Part shown: piece by piece, positions 1 through 9,029 of the stretch
Layout of the letters: every line of letters starts with the position of its first letter
Numbering within the stretch: the stretch's first letter is position 1
Assembly (NCBI GenBank): GCA_013204045.1
Contig: JABMOQ010000137.1
Location: 1 to 64,000, forward strand
DNA from: Rhodospirillaceae bacterium
GTDB taxonomy: Bacteria; Pseudomonadota; Alphaproteobacteria; Rhodospirillales; JABHCV01
DNA: 64,000 nt
Direction: 5' to 3'
Made by a program: the position numbers and the translations under genes
The notes under the pieces: model-generated
The model's database searches: none
Seen by the model: the letters and a program-made list of their open reading frames with translations, nothing else
What the model was told of the DNA's origin: nothing

Positions 1-348
1 ATTGCCCAGATTGACTTCGGCTTTGATGACGCCGGAAACTTTCAGCAAGGCTTTTTCGACCCGCCCGACACAGGACGCGCAGGTCATGCCGGTGATCGCC
101 AACTCATAGGTGCGGTCCGGCACCTTGAACCCGGCCCGGTGGATGGCGTCGGCGATGTCGGCGCTGCTCACCGCACCGGGGTCAAAGGTGACGTCGGCGT
201 GTTCCGATGCCAGATTGACGCTGGCCGTTTCGATGCCCGGCAGCTTGCCGACAACCTTTTCGATGCGTGCCGCACAGGTCGCACAGGTCATGCCTTCGAC
301 CGGCAGCGAGATGTGCGTATGACTTACTTGCACAGGCTTATCCATCAT
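1..348 (-). CDS. copA: Copper-translocating P-type ATPase, N-terminal part (runs off the window)
   Basis: This is the first 116 residues of a heavy-metal P1B ATPase that would export Cu(I) across the inner membrane. Two heavy-metal-associated domains are visible in tandem, each with a CxxC metal site: GMTCATC near residues 19-25 and GMTCASC near residues 87-93. The transmembrane and ATPase domains lie beyond the window edge. The start is one of two adjacent ATG codons (346-348 or 343-345). A CueR-type promoter directly upstream supports copper rather than zinc or cadmium. The gene is divergent from trpG. A lone double-HMA protein is possible, but two such domains opening an ORF usually belong to CopA. 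Confidence 0.82.
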   Translation of the reverse strand, partial: MMDKPVQVSHTHISLPVEGMTCATCAARIEKVVGKLPGIETASVNLASEHADVTFDPGAVSSADIADAIHRAGFKVPDRTYELAITGMTCASCVGRVEKALLKVSGVIKAEVNLGN

Positions 349-380
349 CCGAATCCTAACCTTCCAGTATCATGGAAGCT

Positions 381-411
381 AATATGGGGCTTCCAGCAAC
401 CGTAAGGTCAA
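381..411 (-). promoter_or_regulatory. CueR/MerR-type promoter and operator of copA
   Basis: Read on the minus strand, a -35 TTGACC (406-411) is separated by 19 bp from a -10 CATATT (381-386). The long 19-bp spacer is typical of MerR-family promoters, where the regulator untwists the DNA. Inside the spacer, TTGCTGGAAG (390-399) matches the distal half of the known CueR operator of copA promoters, and the proximal half begins ACCTT. Further CTTCCAG/GGAAG repeats lie at 361-377. The site ends about 30 bp before the copA start. I infer copper induction by a CueR homologue encoded elsewhere. Confidence 0.7.
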
Positions 412-437
412 GGGGCCTTGAAATTTATTCGCCCCAC

Positions 438-466
438 TTGACGCTAACAGGGCGCAAAGGCATTGT
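438..466 (+). promoter_or_regulatory. Possible promoter of the trpG operon
   Basis: TTGACG (438-443), a 17-bp spacer, then CATTGT (461-466) lie 27 bp before the trpG start. The -35 is good and the -10 is weak. No leader peptide or trp attenuator is visible in this short gap. The site is back-to-back with the copA promoter. Confidence 0.3.
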
Positions 467-493
467 GGCCAAATACTTACAAGGCACTGGGCA

Positions 494-1078
494 ATGTTCC
501 TACTGATCGATAACTACGATTCCTTTACCTATAACCTGCTCCACTACCTGGGCGAGCTGGGGGCGGAGGTTGTCGTCCACCGCAACGACGCCTTATCGGC
601 CGAAGAAGCCCTGGGGCTGAACCCGGAAGGCATCGTTATCTCGCCGGGGCCGTGCGACCCGGACAAGGCCGGTATCTGCCTGGATGTGCTGGCATTAGCG
701 CCAGAAAACCTGCCGATCCTGGGGGTGTGTCTGGGCCATCAGTGCATCGGCCAGCATTTTGGCGGAACCGTAAGCCGCGCCCCGACCCCCATGCATGGCA
801 AGACCGATACCATCAGCCATACGGGCCAGGGCCTGTTCGAGGGCATTGCGTCGCCATTCACGGCGACCCGCTATCATTCGCTGACCGTGCTCGAGTCTGG
901 GCTTCCAGAGACACTGGAAATAACAGCGCGCAGCGCCGACGGTGTCATTCAGGGACTTTCACATAAAACCCGCCCCATCCACGGGGTGCAGTTCCACCCG
1001 GAAAGCATTGCCTCGGAACACGGCCACGCCCTGCTCAAGAACTTTATCGACCTGACCAAAAAGGATCTGGCGGCATGA
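494..1078 (+). CDS. trpG: Anthranilate synthase component II (glutamine amidotransferase)
   Basis: TrpG hydrolyses glutamine and passes ammonia to TrpE, which converts chorismate to anthranilate, the first step of tryptophan synthesis. At 194 residues it has the normal length of a stand-alone class I amidotransferase. The nucleophile elbow GVCLGHQ puts the catalytic Cys at residue 79, and HPES gives His168 and Glu170. The opening [10 protein letters not shown] motif is typical of TrpG/PabA, so it may also serve PabB for folate, as in other bacteria with one such subunit. Its stop overlaps the trpD start (ATGA), showing translational coupling. The partner trpE is not next to it in this window. 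Confidence 0.95.
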   Translation: MFLLIDNYDSFTYNLLHYLGELGAEVVVHRNDALSAEEALGLNPEGIVISPGPCDPDKAGICLDVLALAPENLPILGVCLGHQCIGQHFGGTVSRAPTPMHGKTDTISHTGQGLFEGIASPFTATRYHSLTVLESGLPETLEITARSADGVIQGLSHKTRPIHGVQFHPESIASEHGHALLKNFIDLTKKDLAA

Positions 1079-2100
1079 GCGATTCTGCAACTGAAATGAA
1101 AACCCTGATCGGCAAGGTCGCCGACGGCAACAGTCTGACAGTTGACGAGGCAACCCGCGCCTTCGACATCATCATGTCCGGCGAGGCGACCGAGGCGCAG
1201 ATCGGCGGCTTCCTGATGGCGCTTCGGGTGCGCGGCGAAACCGTCGATGAAATCACCGGGGCGGCGACCACCATGCGGGCCAAGTCGCTGAAGGTGAAAG
1301 CCCCGGACGGCGCCATCGATATCGTCGGCACCGGCGGCGACGCATCGGGCACCTTTAATATTTCCACCGCGGCGGCCATCGTCACGGCGGGCTGCGGCGT
1401 GCCCGTCGCCAAGCACGGCAACAAGGCGCTGTCGTCGAAATCCGGTGCCGCCGATGTGCTGTCGTCACTCGGCATTAACCTCGACGCCGATATGGCGCTG
1501 GTCGAAAAGGCCATCAGCGATGCCAATATCGGCTTCATGTTCGCGCCCCGCCATCACAGCGCCATGAAACATGTGGGCAAGGCCCGGGTCGAGCTCGGCA
1601 CCCGCACCGTCTTCAATATACTCGGCCCGCTGACCAATCCGGCCGGGGTCAAACGCCAGTTCACCGGCGCGTTCTCCAAAGACTGGATCGTGCCCATGGC
1701 CGAAGTGCTTGGAAATCTGGGGTGCGAACAGGCCTGGGTCGTGCATGGCTCCGACGGTCTGGACGAGCTGACCACCACCGGACCCAGCTACGTTGCCGAA
1801 TTAAAGGACGGCAAGGTGACGACGTTTGAAGTAACGCCCGCCGATGCCGGACTCAAAACCGCGTCGCCTGCCGACCTGAAAGGCGGCGATCCGGAAACCA
1901 ACGCCGAAGCCCTGCGCGCCCTGTTGTCCGGCGCGGCCGGGCCATATCGTGACATTGTCGTTTATAATGCCGGTGCGGCGCTGCTCGTTGCCGGCAAGGC
2001 CGCAAACATCAAGCAAGGCGCGGAGATGGCCGCCGCCGCCATCGACAGTGGCGCCGCGCAAGGCGCCCTCGACAAGCTGGTCGCCATTACAAATGAGTGA
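1075..2100 (+). CDS. trpD: Anthranilate phosphoribosyltransferase
   Basis: TrpD joins anthranilate to phosphoribosyl pyrophosphate, the second step of the tryptophan pathway, in the cytoplasm. The 341-residue protein shows the PRPP loop GTGGD at residues 85-89, followed by GTFNIST. The [11 protein letters not shown] segment shapes the anthranilate and PRPP sites. Length and domain order (small helical N-terminal domain, then the large alpha/beta domain) are normal. It overlaps trpG by 4 nt and trpC by 8 nt, so the three genes are almost certainly one coupled transcript. Confidence 0.95.
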   Translation: MSDSATEMKTLIGKVADGNSLTVDEATRAFDIIMSGEATEAQIGGFLMALRVRGETVDEITGAATTMRAKSLKVKAPDGAIDIVGTGGDASGTFNISTAAAIVTAGCGVPVAKHGNKALSSKSGAADVLSSLGINLDADMALVEKAISDANIGFMFAPRHHSAMKHVGKARVELGTRTVFNILGPLTNPAGVKRQFTGAFSKDWIVPMAEVLGNLGCEQAWVVHGSDGLDELTTTGPSYVAELKDGKVTTFEVTPADAGLKTASPADLKGGDPETNAEALRALLSGAAGPYRDIVVYNAGAALLVAGKAANIKQGAEMAAAAIDSGAAQGALDKLVAITNE

Positions 2101-2887
2101 CGTGCTCGCCAAAATCTGCGCCGACAAGCTAAAGCACATTGCCGGGTGCAAGGCCGCCCGGCCCTTGGCCGAGGTCGAGGCGGCGGCGCGCACGGCCCCT
2201 GCCCCGCGTGGTTTCGCCGCCGCCCTTGCCACCAAGGTTGATGCCGGAAGTTATGGGCTGATCGCCGAAATCAAGAAGGCATCGCCTTCGAAAGGCCTGA
2301 TCCGCGAAGACTTCAACCCGGCTGAGCTGGCAAAGGCTTACGAAGCCGGTGGCGCGGCCTGTCTTTCGGTTTTGACGGACATTCCCTACTTTCAAGGCGC
2401 CGATGAATTTTTAGGGATCGCCCGAAACGCCACCGCCCTGCCGGTGTTGCGCAAGGATTTCATGCTCGACCCCTACCAGATCATCGAGGCCCGGGCCCTG
2501 GGGGCCGATTGCATCCTTATCATCATGGCGGCGTTGCAAGACCAGCAAGCCAAGGATCTGGAAAGCGTGGCCCTGGAATTTGGCATGGATGTGCTGATCG
2601 AGGTTCATAACGCCGAAGAACTGGACCGCGCCCTGACCCTGACCTCGCCGCTGATCGGCATCAACAATCGCAACCTGAAGACTCTGAACGTGGACATAGG
2701 GACCACAGAAGACCTGGCCCCGCGCCTGCCCGGTGACCGGATTGTGGTTTCGGAAAGCGGCCTTTACACCCCTCAAGACCTGACCCGCATGGCTGATGTT
2801 GGGGCCAGACGTTTCCTGATCGGTGAATCCCTGATGCGTCAGGCCGATGTGGAAGCGGCCACCCGCGCCCTGTTACAAGCCGCCTAA
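2093..2887 (+). CDS. trpC: Indole-3-glycerol phosphate synthase
   Basis: TrpC closes the ring of the carboxyphenylamino-deoxyribulose phosphate intermediate to give indole-3-glycerol phosphate. The 264-residue TIM barrel shows [11 protein letters not shown] at residues 58-68, containing the conserved Glu and Lys. It also has INNRNLKT and, near the end, VVSESG, the phosphate-binding part of the barrel. The start is ATG 2093-2095, overlapping the trpD stop by 8 nt; an upstream in-frame extension exists but would overlap trpD by 150 nt. It is not fused to TrpF, unlike the enterobacterial enzyme. Confidence 0.94.
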   Translation: MSDVLAKICADKLKHIAGCKAARPLAEVEAAARTAPAPRGFAAALATKVDAGSYGLIAEIKKASPSKGLIREDFNPAELAKAYEAGGAACLSVLTDIPYFQGADEFLGIARNATALPVLRKDFMLDPYQIIEARALGADCILIIMAALQDQQAKDLESVALEFGMDVLIEVHNAEELDRALTLTSPLIGINNRNLKTLNVDIGTTEDLAPRLPGDRIVVSESGLYTPQDLTRMADVGARRFLIGESLMRQADVEAATRALLQAA

Positions 2888-2897
2888 GAGGAACTTT

Positions 2898-3374
2898 ATG
2901 AGCAAACTCACCCACATCGACGAAAACGGCAACGCCCATATGGTCGATGTTTCAGATAAAGGCCAAACCGAGCGTAGCGCCACCGCCAAGGGCTCGGTGC
3001 TGATGCAGCCCGAAACCATGGCGCTGATTCAAGGCGGCGACGTCAAGAAAGGCGATGTGCTCAGCGTCGCCCAACTGGCCGGTATCATGGGGGCCAAGAA
3101 AACCCCGGACCTGATTCCCCTGTGTCACCCCCTTGACCTGACATCGGTCAAGGTCGAGCTGACCTGTGATACGCAACGCAACGCTGTAAATATTGAAGCC
3201 ACCTGCAAGCTGAAAGGCCGCACCGGGGTCGAGATGGAGGCCCTGACCGCCGTTTCCATCGCGGCGCTGACCGTCTATGACATGTGCAAGGCCGCCGATA
3301 AGGGCATGCGCATCGTCGACATTCGCCTCACCCACAAGGCCGGCGGCAAGTCCGGCGAATTCAAGGCCGACTGA
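2898..3374 (+). CDS. moaC: Cyclic pyranopterin monophosphate synthase
   Basis: MoaC converts the MoaA product to cyclic pyranopterin monophosphate in molybdenum cofactor synthesis. The protein is 158 residues, the usual size, and keeps the known active-site positions: Lys51, His77 in LIPLCHPL, Glu112 and Glu114 in [10 protein letters not shown], and Asp128 and Lys131 in YDMCKA. The start is ATG 2898, preceded by AAGAGGAA about 5 nt upstream. It follows trpC by 10 nt and precedes moeA by 1 nt, so cofactor genes are read with tryptophan genes. That linkage is common in alphaproteobacteria and need not imply a functional link. Confidence 0.95.
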   Translation: MSKLTHIDENGNAHMVDVSDKGQTERSATAKGSVLMQPETMALIQGGDVKKGDVLSVAQLAGIMGAKKTPDLIPLCHPLDLTSVKVELTCDTQRNAVNIEATCKLKGRTGVEMEALTAVSIAALTVYDMCKAADKGMRIVDIRLTHKAGGKSGEFKAD

Positions 3375-3375
3375 T

Positions 3376-4602
3376 ATGATTCCCGTCGCCCAAGCCCTCG
3401 ACCATGTGATAACGGCGATGACCGTCGTTAACGGCGAAGATGTCCCGCTTTCCGATTGTCTGGGCCGGGTGCTGGCGGTTGATGCGGCATCCAGGTTATC
3501 CCATCCACCGGTCGCGGTGTCGTCCATGGACGGTTACGCGGTGCGCTCAGGCGATGTGGCAGAGGTACCGGCGACCCTGACGTTGATCGGCGAGTCACAG
3601 GCCGGTGGCGGTTATGACGGTTCCGTCGGCCCCGGTCAGGCCGTCCGCATTTTTACCGGCGCCCCCGTTCCCGGTGGCAGCGATGTGGTTATCATGCAGG
3701 AAAATACTGAATCAAGTGAAGGCGTTATCAGGGTTCTTGAAGGTGCCCCCGCAGGTAATTTCATCCGCCCCGCCGGTATGGATTTCACCGCTGGCGATGT
3801 GCTCATGGAAACCGGCACCCTATTGACGGCGCGCCACATCGGATTGGCGGCGGCCATGAACTTGCCTTCCCTCAACGTCCGCCGGCGCCCCCGCATCGCC
3901 ATCATGGCGACCGGCGACGAACTGGCTTTGCCCGGCGAAGAAATCGGCCCGGCGCAGATTATCTCCTCCAACTCCTTTGCCCTTCAGGCCTACGTCACCG
4001 CCATGGGCGGCGAGCCGGTTAATCTTGGCATCGCCCGCGACACCGAGGATTCTTTGAGAGAGTCCCTCGATAAAGCCATCGGCTGCGATCTGCTGGTGAC
4101 CATCGGCGGGGCCTCGGTGGGTGATTACGATCTGGTCGGCAAAGTGCTGATGGCCGAGGGCCTGAAGCAGATATTCCACAAAATCGCCATGCGCCCCGGC
4201 AAACCGTTGCTGTTCGGAACCATGGGCGCACGCTTTGATGGGATGCCGGTGCTCGGCATGCCCGGCAATCCGGTATCGACCGGTGTGTGCTCGGTATTGT
4301 TCCTGAAACCGGCGCTGGATGCCATGCTCGGCATCCGTAAAACAGATGCGCCGGCACAGACGGCGGTGCTCGGCAGCGATCTTGGCGAAAACGACAAACG
4401 TCAGGATTACATTCGCGCCGGCCTCGCCCCCGGCGCCGATGGTGATCTGGTGGCGACGCCTTTGGGCAAGCAGGACAGCGCCATGCAGGCCCGCTTCGCC
4501 GCCGCCGACTGCCTGATTATCCGCCCCGCCATGGCCCCCGCAGCCAAGGCCGGCGACCGGGTCACGATCGAGCCCCTGGGCGGGTCGGTGTTCTCCCTCT
4601 GA
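3376..4602 (+). CDS. moeA: Molybdopterin molybdenumtransferase
   Basis: MoeA inserts molybdate into adenylylated molybdopterin, completing the molybdenum cofactor. At 408 residues it has the four-domain length of bacterial MoeA. Visible are the N-terminal SMDGYAV motif, the central IMATGDEL stretch of the MoCF-binding domain, the GGASVGDYD loop, PGKPLLFG and MPGNPVS, then the small beta-barrel C-terminal domain. The start is ATG 3376, one nt after the moaC stop; a longer in-frame ORF into moaC is rejected. It is the last gene of the trp-moa transcript before the lexA promoter region. Confidence 0.94.
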   Translation: MIPVAQALDHVITAMTVVNGEDVPLSDCLGRVLAVDAASRLSHPPVAVSSMDGYAVRSGDVAEVPATLTLIGESQAGGGYDGSVGPGQAVRIFTGAPVPGGSDVVIMQENTESSEGVIRVLEGAPAGNFIRPAGMDFTAGDVLMETGTLLTARHIGLAAAMNLPSLNVRRRPRIAIMATGDELALPGEEIGPAQIISSNSFALQAYVTAMGGEPVNLGIARDTEDSLRESLDKAIGCDLLVTIGGASVGDYDLVGKVLMAEGLKQIFHKIAMRPGKPLLFGTMGARFDGMPVLGMPGNPVSTGVCSVLFLKPALDAMLGIRKTDAPAQTAVLGSDLGENDKRQDYIRAGLAPGADGDLVATPLGKQDSAMQARFAAADCLIIRPAMAPAAKAGDRVTIEPLGGSVFSL

Positions 4603-4627
4603 TTTAATGGGGCTTGACGGGAATAAG

Positions 4628-4667
4628 GAACCAAAGTAGAACATTGATTGATGTTTCTATTTTGTTC
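4628..4667. promoter_or_regulatory. LexA operator: one perfect and one near-perfect SOS box in opposite orientation
   Basis: GAAC-N7-GAAC occurs at 4628-4642, the reverse complement of GTTC-N7-GTTC, the known alphaproteobacterial LexA site. A second copy with one mismatch, GTTT-N7-GTTC, lies at 4653-4667 on the plus strand. Together they form an inverted pair with 10 bp between them. They sit 21-60 bp before the lexA start, consistent with autorepression and SOS induction. Classical gammaproteobacterial CTGT-N8-ACAG boxes are not present. Confidence 0.75.
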
Positions 4668-4687
4668 CTTTTCTTGCGGAGGCTCCC

Positions 4688-5401
4688 ATGCTGACCAAAA
4701 AACAGTATGAACTGCTGGTTTTCATCGATCGAAAGCTCAAGGATACCGGTATCTCGCCGTCCTTTGACGAAATGAAGGACGCCCTTGGGCTGGCCTCCAA
4801 ATCCGGCATTCACCGGCTGATTTCCGGACTTGAGGAACGCGGCTTTATCCGCCGCCTGGCGCACCGGGCGCGGGCTTTGGAAGTATTGCGCCTGCCCGAT
4901 AACGCCCCCGGGGCGGCGGCCAATGTTTCCGGATTCTCGCCCAATGTCATCAAGGGCGAATTCAAGATTTCCGGGGCCTCTCAAAATAGCGCCGAAAAAT
5001 CTTCCGGCGCCGCCAGCGAAGCCGTCGAGTTGCCGCTTTATGGACGCATTGCCGCCGGCACGCCGATCGAAGCCATGCGCGACCCTTCCAACACCCTTAG
5101 CATACCGCCCAGCATGCTCGGCAGCGGCGAACACTATGCCCTTGAAGTGGACGGCGATTCGATGATCGAAGCCGGCATCCACGACGGCGATACCGTGATC
5201 ATTCGCCACGGCGAAAATGCCGACAACGGCGCCATCGTCGTCGCCATTGTCGATAATGAAGAAGTGACCCTGAAGCGGTTGCGCCGCAAAGGCCACTCGA
5301 TCGCCCTCGAGCCCGCCAACAAAGACTATGAAACCCGCATTTTCGGTCCCGACCGGGTCAAGGTGCAGGGCCAGCTTGTCGGCCTGATCCGCAAGTACTG
5401 A
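4688..5401 (+). CDS. lexA: LexA SOS repressor
   Basis: LexA represses DNA-damage genes and cleaves itself when RecA filaments form. The 237-residue protein has the N-terminal winged helix (about 1-65). The alphaproteobacterial linker is long (about 70-113), and the S24 peptidase domain follows. The cleavage bond would be Ala123-Gly124 in RIAAGTP; the catalytic dyad is Ser158 (GDSM) and Lys196 (EEVTLKRL). A strong GCGGAGG ribosome site precedes the ATG. The stop is immediately followed by the stop of the opposing comEC gene, with no spacer between them. Confidence 0.96.
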   Translation: MLTKKQYELLVFIDRKLKDTGISPSFDEMKDALGLASKSGIHRLISGLEERGFIRRLAHRARALEVLRLPDNAPGAAANVSGFSPNVIKGEFKISGASQNSAEKSSGAASEAVELPLYGRIAAGTPIEAMRDPSNTLSIPPSMLGSGEHYALEVDGDSMIEAGIHDGDTVIIRHGENADNGAIVVAIVDNEEVTLKRLRRKGHSIALEPANKDYETRIFGPDRVKVQGQLVGLIRKY

Positions 5402-7501
5402 TCAGGTTCCGCCTTTTCGGGGCTTGGGCACCCACGGACGGTCGCCGCGGACGCGGTTGACACTTTCGACCCGGAAGCCGTCTTTTTCAAACCACACCGC
5501 ATGGGCCCCGTTTCGCCACAGATCGAAGCGATCGATGACCAGTTTGGGGCCGCTGCACCGACCCCGAACAGGCACCGTGCTGATGACCGCATCGGCGACT
5601 TGGCAATCGTCTTGTAACGCGGCGAAATCCTGCACCAATGCCACGGTGCGGCCCTTGTTGGTATACAGGCAGCCGAGACTGTCACATTTCAACGGCCCTA
5701 GTCCGTCATCGGGCCACGCCTTGGCCGAGGCTTGGGCGGCACGCCTCAGCCACATATCCCGGGTGAAGGCACTGGCCCTGCTTGTTGACAGGCTCAATTG
5801 CCCGTCTGTCCCCTTGATCGCCACCAGCTTCGCCTTGGCGTCGATCAACAGGTCCGGTGTTTGCACCGTCAGCAGACTGGCCATACCGATGATCGGCCCG
5901 GCGATGCCGAACAGTCGCCAGCTTTTTTTCCACAAGCACAGCCACAACCCACCGAAGACGACGAAGCCGAGCCCCCAGTCGGGCATCACCGGAATCAACG
6001 TCACCGCGCCCGGCCATGCGGCGACCTTGGTCGAAACGGCGATGACGAACTCAACCCCCCAGCCCATAGGCGTCAGCGCCAGTGCCTCCAGGCCAAAAGG
6101 CATCAGGGCGAAAGCAGCCACCGCCCATGGCATGATCCACAGCGCCGTCACCGGCACCGCCAGCAGATTGGCGGCAAGGCCGTAATCGGCAAAGCGATTG
6201 AAGTGAAAGGCGGCAAATGGCGCCGTGGCGGCGGCCGCAACCACCGTCGTCAAGGCGACCCCACCCAAATACAGGACCACCCGCGGCGGCCATCCCCGGG
6301 CACGGACATTTCCCAGGGTCCGGCGGCGTCGGCTGATATATTCATAGGTGGCGATCAGGGCGGTGACCGCCGCAAACGATAGCTGGAAGCTTGCCCCGAG
6401 CAGGCTTTCCGGCTGCATCAGCAGAAGCACCGTGGCGGCAAAGGCGACCAGCCGCATGGAAATGCCCCGTCGTTCAATCAGGATGGCAAACAGCACCACC
6501 CCGATCATCAGGAAGGCGCGCAGGGTCGGTATGGTCGCCCCGGCGATCATGGCATAGGCGAAGGCGCAAATAATTGCCACAACCGCCGCCCATTTTTTGA
6601 TTGGATAGCGCAGCGCAAGGGGTGGCACCAACGCCAGTAGGGCGCGCACGCCGAAGAAAACAAAGCCGGCGATCAGGCCAATATGAAGGCCCGAAATGGC
6701 CAGCAAATGCGCAATACCGGAATCACGGAAGGCATCCATCACCTGCGGGGGAATGGATCCCCGCTGACCGGTCATCAAGGCGACGACCACGCCGCCGACG
6801 ATGGGGTTGTCATGACTTTCAAAATACCGGAGCACCCGTGCGCCGATGCCGTGGCGTGATTGGGCGATAAAATGATCCTGATGATCGGTCTTGTCCGTGA
6901 TCTGGGCCGGCCCAAAGGCGAAACCGACGGCACCGATACCGCGAAAGTAGGCGCGGCGCTGAAAGTCAAAGGCGCCCGGCGCCGATGGCGGCGGCGGCGA
7001 GGTCAGCTTGGCGCGAACCCTAATCCAGTCGCCGGGAACAAGCTCCGGTTGTTTGCCGTTCAGCGTGACGCGCACCCTTTCCGGCGTGATCGCCGGGCCG
7101 ACACCAAAAATTCTGGGGCTTTCAAGTGTGACGCGCAGGCCCCGTGGCCGGGTCTCGATCTCGTCAATACGGCCTTCGACGGAACCCGGACCGAAAGACT
7201 TTTGAAGAACCGGGGCGGCGACGTAAGCGGTCCTCAGTTGGGCTGCCGCAAAACCCAACGACACCCCCATGACGGCGATCGCCGTAATCAGGAATACGGG
7301 GCGTTTCCGCATCAGGACCGACAGGCACCCCGCCGCCAATAGCATCAGTGAGCCGAACCACAATGACGGCTCGAACGGCAATCGGAAATAGACGGCAACG
7401 CCGGTCCCCACCAGGACAGGCAGCCACAGCACCCATCGCTCCCTTTCGGCGAGAAACAGGGCCAGGAGCACTTCAGCCTTGTTTTTCAAGTTTGGGGTCA
7501 T
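5402..7501 (-). CDS. comEC: ComEC/Rec2-type DNA-uptake channel protein
   Basis: This is a 699-residue polytopic membrane protein of the ComEC/Rec2 family, which forms the inner-membrane channel for single-stranded DNA in natural competence. Near the N-terminus are membrane segments and a soluble OB-like region. The central competence domain carries the family signature HLLAISGLHIGL, followed by many transmembrane helices. The last 170 residues have no HxHxDH motif, so a working metallo-beta-lactamase domain is absent or degenerate. The gene is convergent with lexA and divergent from gltX. No other competence gene is nearby, so DNA uptake itself is inference. Confidence 0.85.
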   Translation of the reverse strand: MTPNLKNKAEVLLALFLAERERWVLWLPVLVGTGVAVYFRLPFEPSLWFGSLMLLAAGCLSVLMRKRPVFLITAIAVMGVSLGFAAAQLRTAYVAAPVLQKSFGPGSVEGRIDEIETRPRGLRVTLESPRIFGVGPAITPERVRVTLNGKQPELVPGDWIRVRAKLTSPPPPSAPGAFDFQRRAYFRGIGAVGFAFGPAQITDKTDHQDHFIAQSRHGIGARVLRYFESHDNPIVGGVVVALMTGQRGSIPPQVMDAFRDSGIAHLLAISGLHIGLIAGFVFFGVRALLALVPPLALRYPIKKWAAVVAIICAFAYAMIAGATIPTLRAFLMIGVVLFAILIERRGISMRLVAFAATVLLLMQPESLLGASFQLSFAAVTALIATYEYISRRRRTLGNVRARGWPPRVVLYLGGVALTTVVAAAATAPFAAFHFNRFADYGLAANLLAVPVTALWIMPWAVAAFALMPFGLEALALTPMGWGVEFVIAVSTKVAAWPGAVTLIPVMPDWGLGFVVFGGLWLCLWKKSWRLFGIAGPIIGMASLLTVQTPDLLIDAKAKLVAIKGTDGQLSLSTSRASAFTRDMWLRRAAQASAKAWPDDGLGPLKCDSLGCLYTNKGRTVALVQDFAALQDDCQVADAVISTVPVRGRCSGPKLVIDRFDLWRNGAHAVWFEKDGFRVESVNRVRGDRPWVPKPRKGGT

Positions 7502-7582
7502 GCTTTTGCTGCAACTGCGAACGAAATATGATACATCCTTCCATCAAAGCACAAACCTTATGGACCTGAAACATATACAAAC

Positions 7583-8989
7583 ATGACTGTCGTTACCCGA
7601 TTCGCCCCCTCGCCGACCGGATTCCTGCATATTGGCGGGGCCCGCACGGCCCTGTTCAACTGGCTGTTTGCCCGCCATCATGGCGGCAAATTCCTGCTGC
7701 GTATTGAAGATACGGATCGCAAGCGATCCTCCGACGATGCCATCGAGGCCATTTACGCGGGCCTGAAATGGCTGGAACTGGACTGGGACGGCGACGCGGT
7801 ATCGCAGTTTTCGTGTATCGAGCAACACAGAAAGGCGGCCCTGACCCTGCTTGCCAATGGCAATGCCTATCGCTGTTATTGTTCGCCGGATGAATTGACG
7901 GAGATGCGCGAACAGGCCCGGGCCGAGGGCAAACCCATGCGCTATGACGGACGCTGGCGCGATAAAACCGACGCCGATGCGCCGGCTGGTATCGATCCGG
8001 TGATTCGCCTGAAGGCCCCCCGGGAAGGCGCGACCGTTATCGCCGATCAGGTTCAGGGAGAGGTTACGGTCGCCAACGATCAACTGGATGACATGGTGCT
8101 GATGCGGGCCGACGGCACGCCGACCTATATGCTGGCCGTCGTCGTCGATGACCATGACATGGGCATCACCCACGTTATTCGCGGCGACGACCACCTGACC
8201 AATGCATTCCGTCAATACCAACTGTATCAGGCGCTCGGCTGGCGGCCGCCCGAGTTCGCCCACATTCCACTGATCCACGGGGCCGACGGGGCCAAGCTGT
8301 CAAAGCGCCACGGGGCGCTCGGCATTGAAAGTTACCGCGATGACGGCATGCTGCCGGAAGCGTTGCGCAATTATCTGCTCAAGCTCGGCTGGGGACACGG
8401 TGACGACGAGATCATCCCGACCGAAAAGGCGATCGAATGGTTCGACTTAGGCGGTGTCGGCAAGGCCGCGGCGCGCTTCGATACGGTCAAGCTGACCAGT
8501 CTTAATGCCCATTATATACGCGAGGCCGACAATGACCGGCTGGTCGGCCTGATCGCCCCGGCGCTCGCCGAACGGCTGGGCCGTGACCTGACCGATGACG
8601 ACCGGGCGCGCCTGAGCAAGGGCATGGATGGTCTGAAGGAACGTGCAAAAACGCTCGTAGAACTTGCCGACAGTGCCTACTTCTATGTTGCCCCGCGCCC
8701 CCTGCAACTGAACGACAAAGCTATAAAATTGCTCGACAAGGAAGGAAAGCAAAGGCTTGCCATCGTTCGCGACAGGCTTGCCGCCCTTGAAGACTGGCAA
8801 GCACAATCCATGGAAGAATCCCTCAAAAAGCTGGCGGAAGAAACCGATACCAAACTTGGTATGCTGGCCCAGCCGCTTCGAGCGGCTTTGAGCGGATCCA
8901 ACGTTTCCCCCGGCATTTTCGATATTATGGTGGTACTGGGACGGCAGGAAACCGTTGAAAGAATAGAAGATTCATTAAATCAGGGCTGA
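7583..8989 (+). CDS. gltX: Glutamyl-tRNA synthetase
   Basis: This class I aminoacyl-tRNA synthetase charges tRNA-Glu, and may also charge tRNA-Gln where GatCAB completes the conversion. At 468 residues it is a normal bacterial GluRS. The HIGH-type signature is HIGG at residues 16-19 after FAPSPTGFL. The KMSKS-type loop is KLSKR at 238-242. The catalytic Rossmann fold is followed by the alpha-helical anticodon-binding region. Many alphaproteobacteria have two gltX copies of different specificity; which copy this is cannot be decided here. It precedes gltA by 40 nt. Confidence 0.95.
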   Translation: MTVVTRFAPSPTGFLHIGGARTALFNWLFARHHGGKFLLRIEDTDRKRSSDDAIEAIYAGLKWLELDWDGDAVSQFSCIEQHRKAALTLLANGNAYRCYCSPDELTEMREQARAEGKPMRYDGRWRDKTDADAPAGIDPVIRLKAPREGATVIADQVQGEVTVANDQLDDMVLMRADGTPTYMLAVVVDDHDMGITHVIRGDDHLTNAFRQYQLYQALGWRPPEFAHIPLIHGADGAKLSKRHGALGIESYRDDGMLPEALRNYLLKLGWGHGDDEIIPTEKAIEWFDLGGVGKAAARFDTVKLTSLNAHYIREADNDRLVGLIAPALAERLGRDLTDDDRARLSKGMDGLKERAKTLVELADSAYFYVAPRPLQLNDKAIKLLDKEGKQRLAIVRDRLAALEDWQAQSMEESLKKLAEETDTKLGMLAQPLRAALSGSNVSPGIFDIMVVLGRQETVERIEDSLNQG

Positions 8990-9000
8990 TTGTGTATAAT
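8971..9000 (+). promoter_or_regulatory. Probable gltA promoter overlapping the end of gltX
   Basis: A perfect -10 hexamer TATAAT lies at 8995-9000, just after the gltX stop and 29 nt before gltA. The -35 is weak (TTCATT at 8971-8976, 18-bp spacer). It suggests gltA can be transcribed on its own, besides readthrough from gltX. Confidence 0.42.
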
Positions 9001-9029
9001 CGCCGCAAAGACCAGAAGGAGACTGAATT

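Noticed and set aside
3820-4644. 274-codon minus-strand open frame
   Set aside because: Antisense to moeA, whose motifs are complete.
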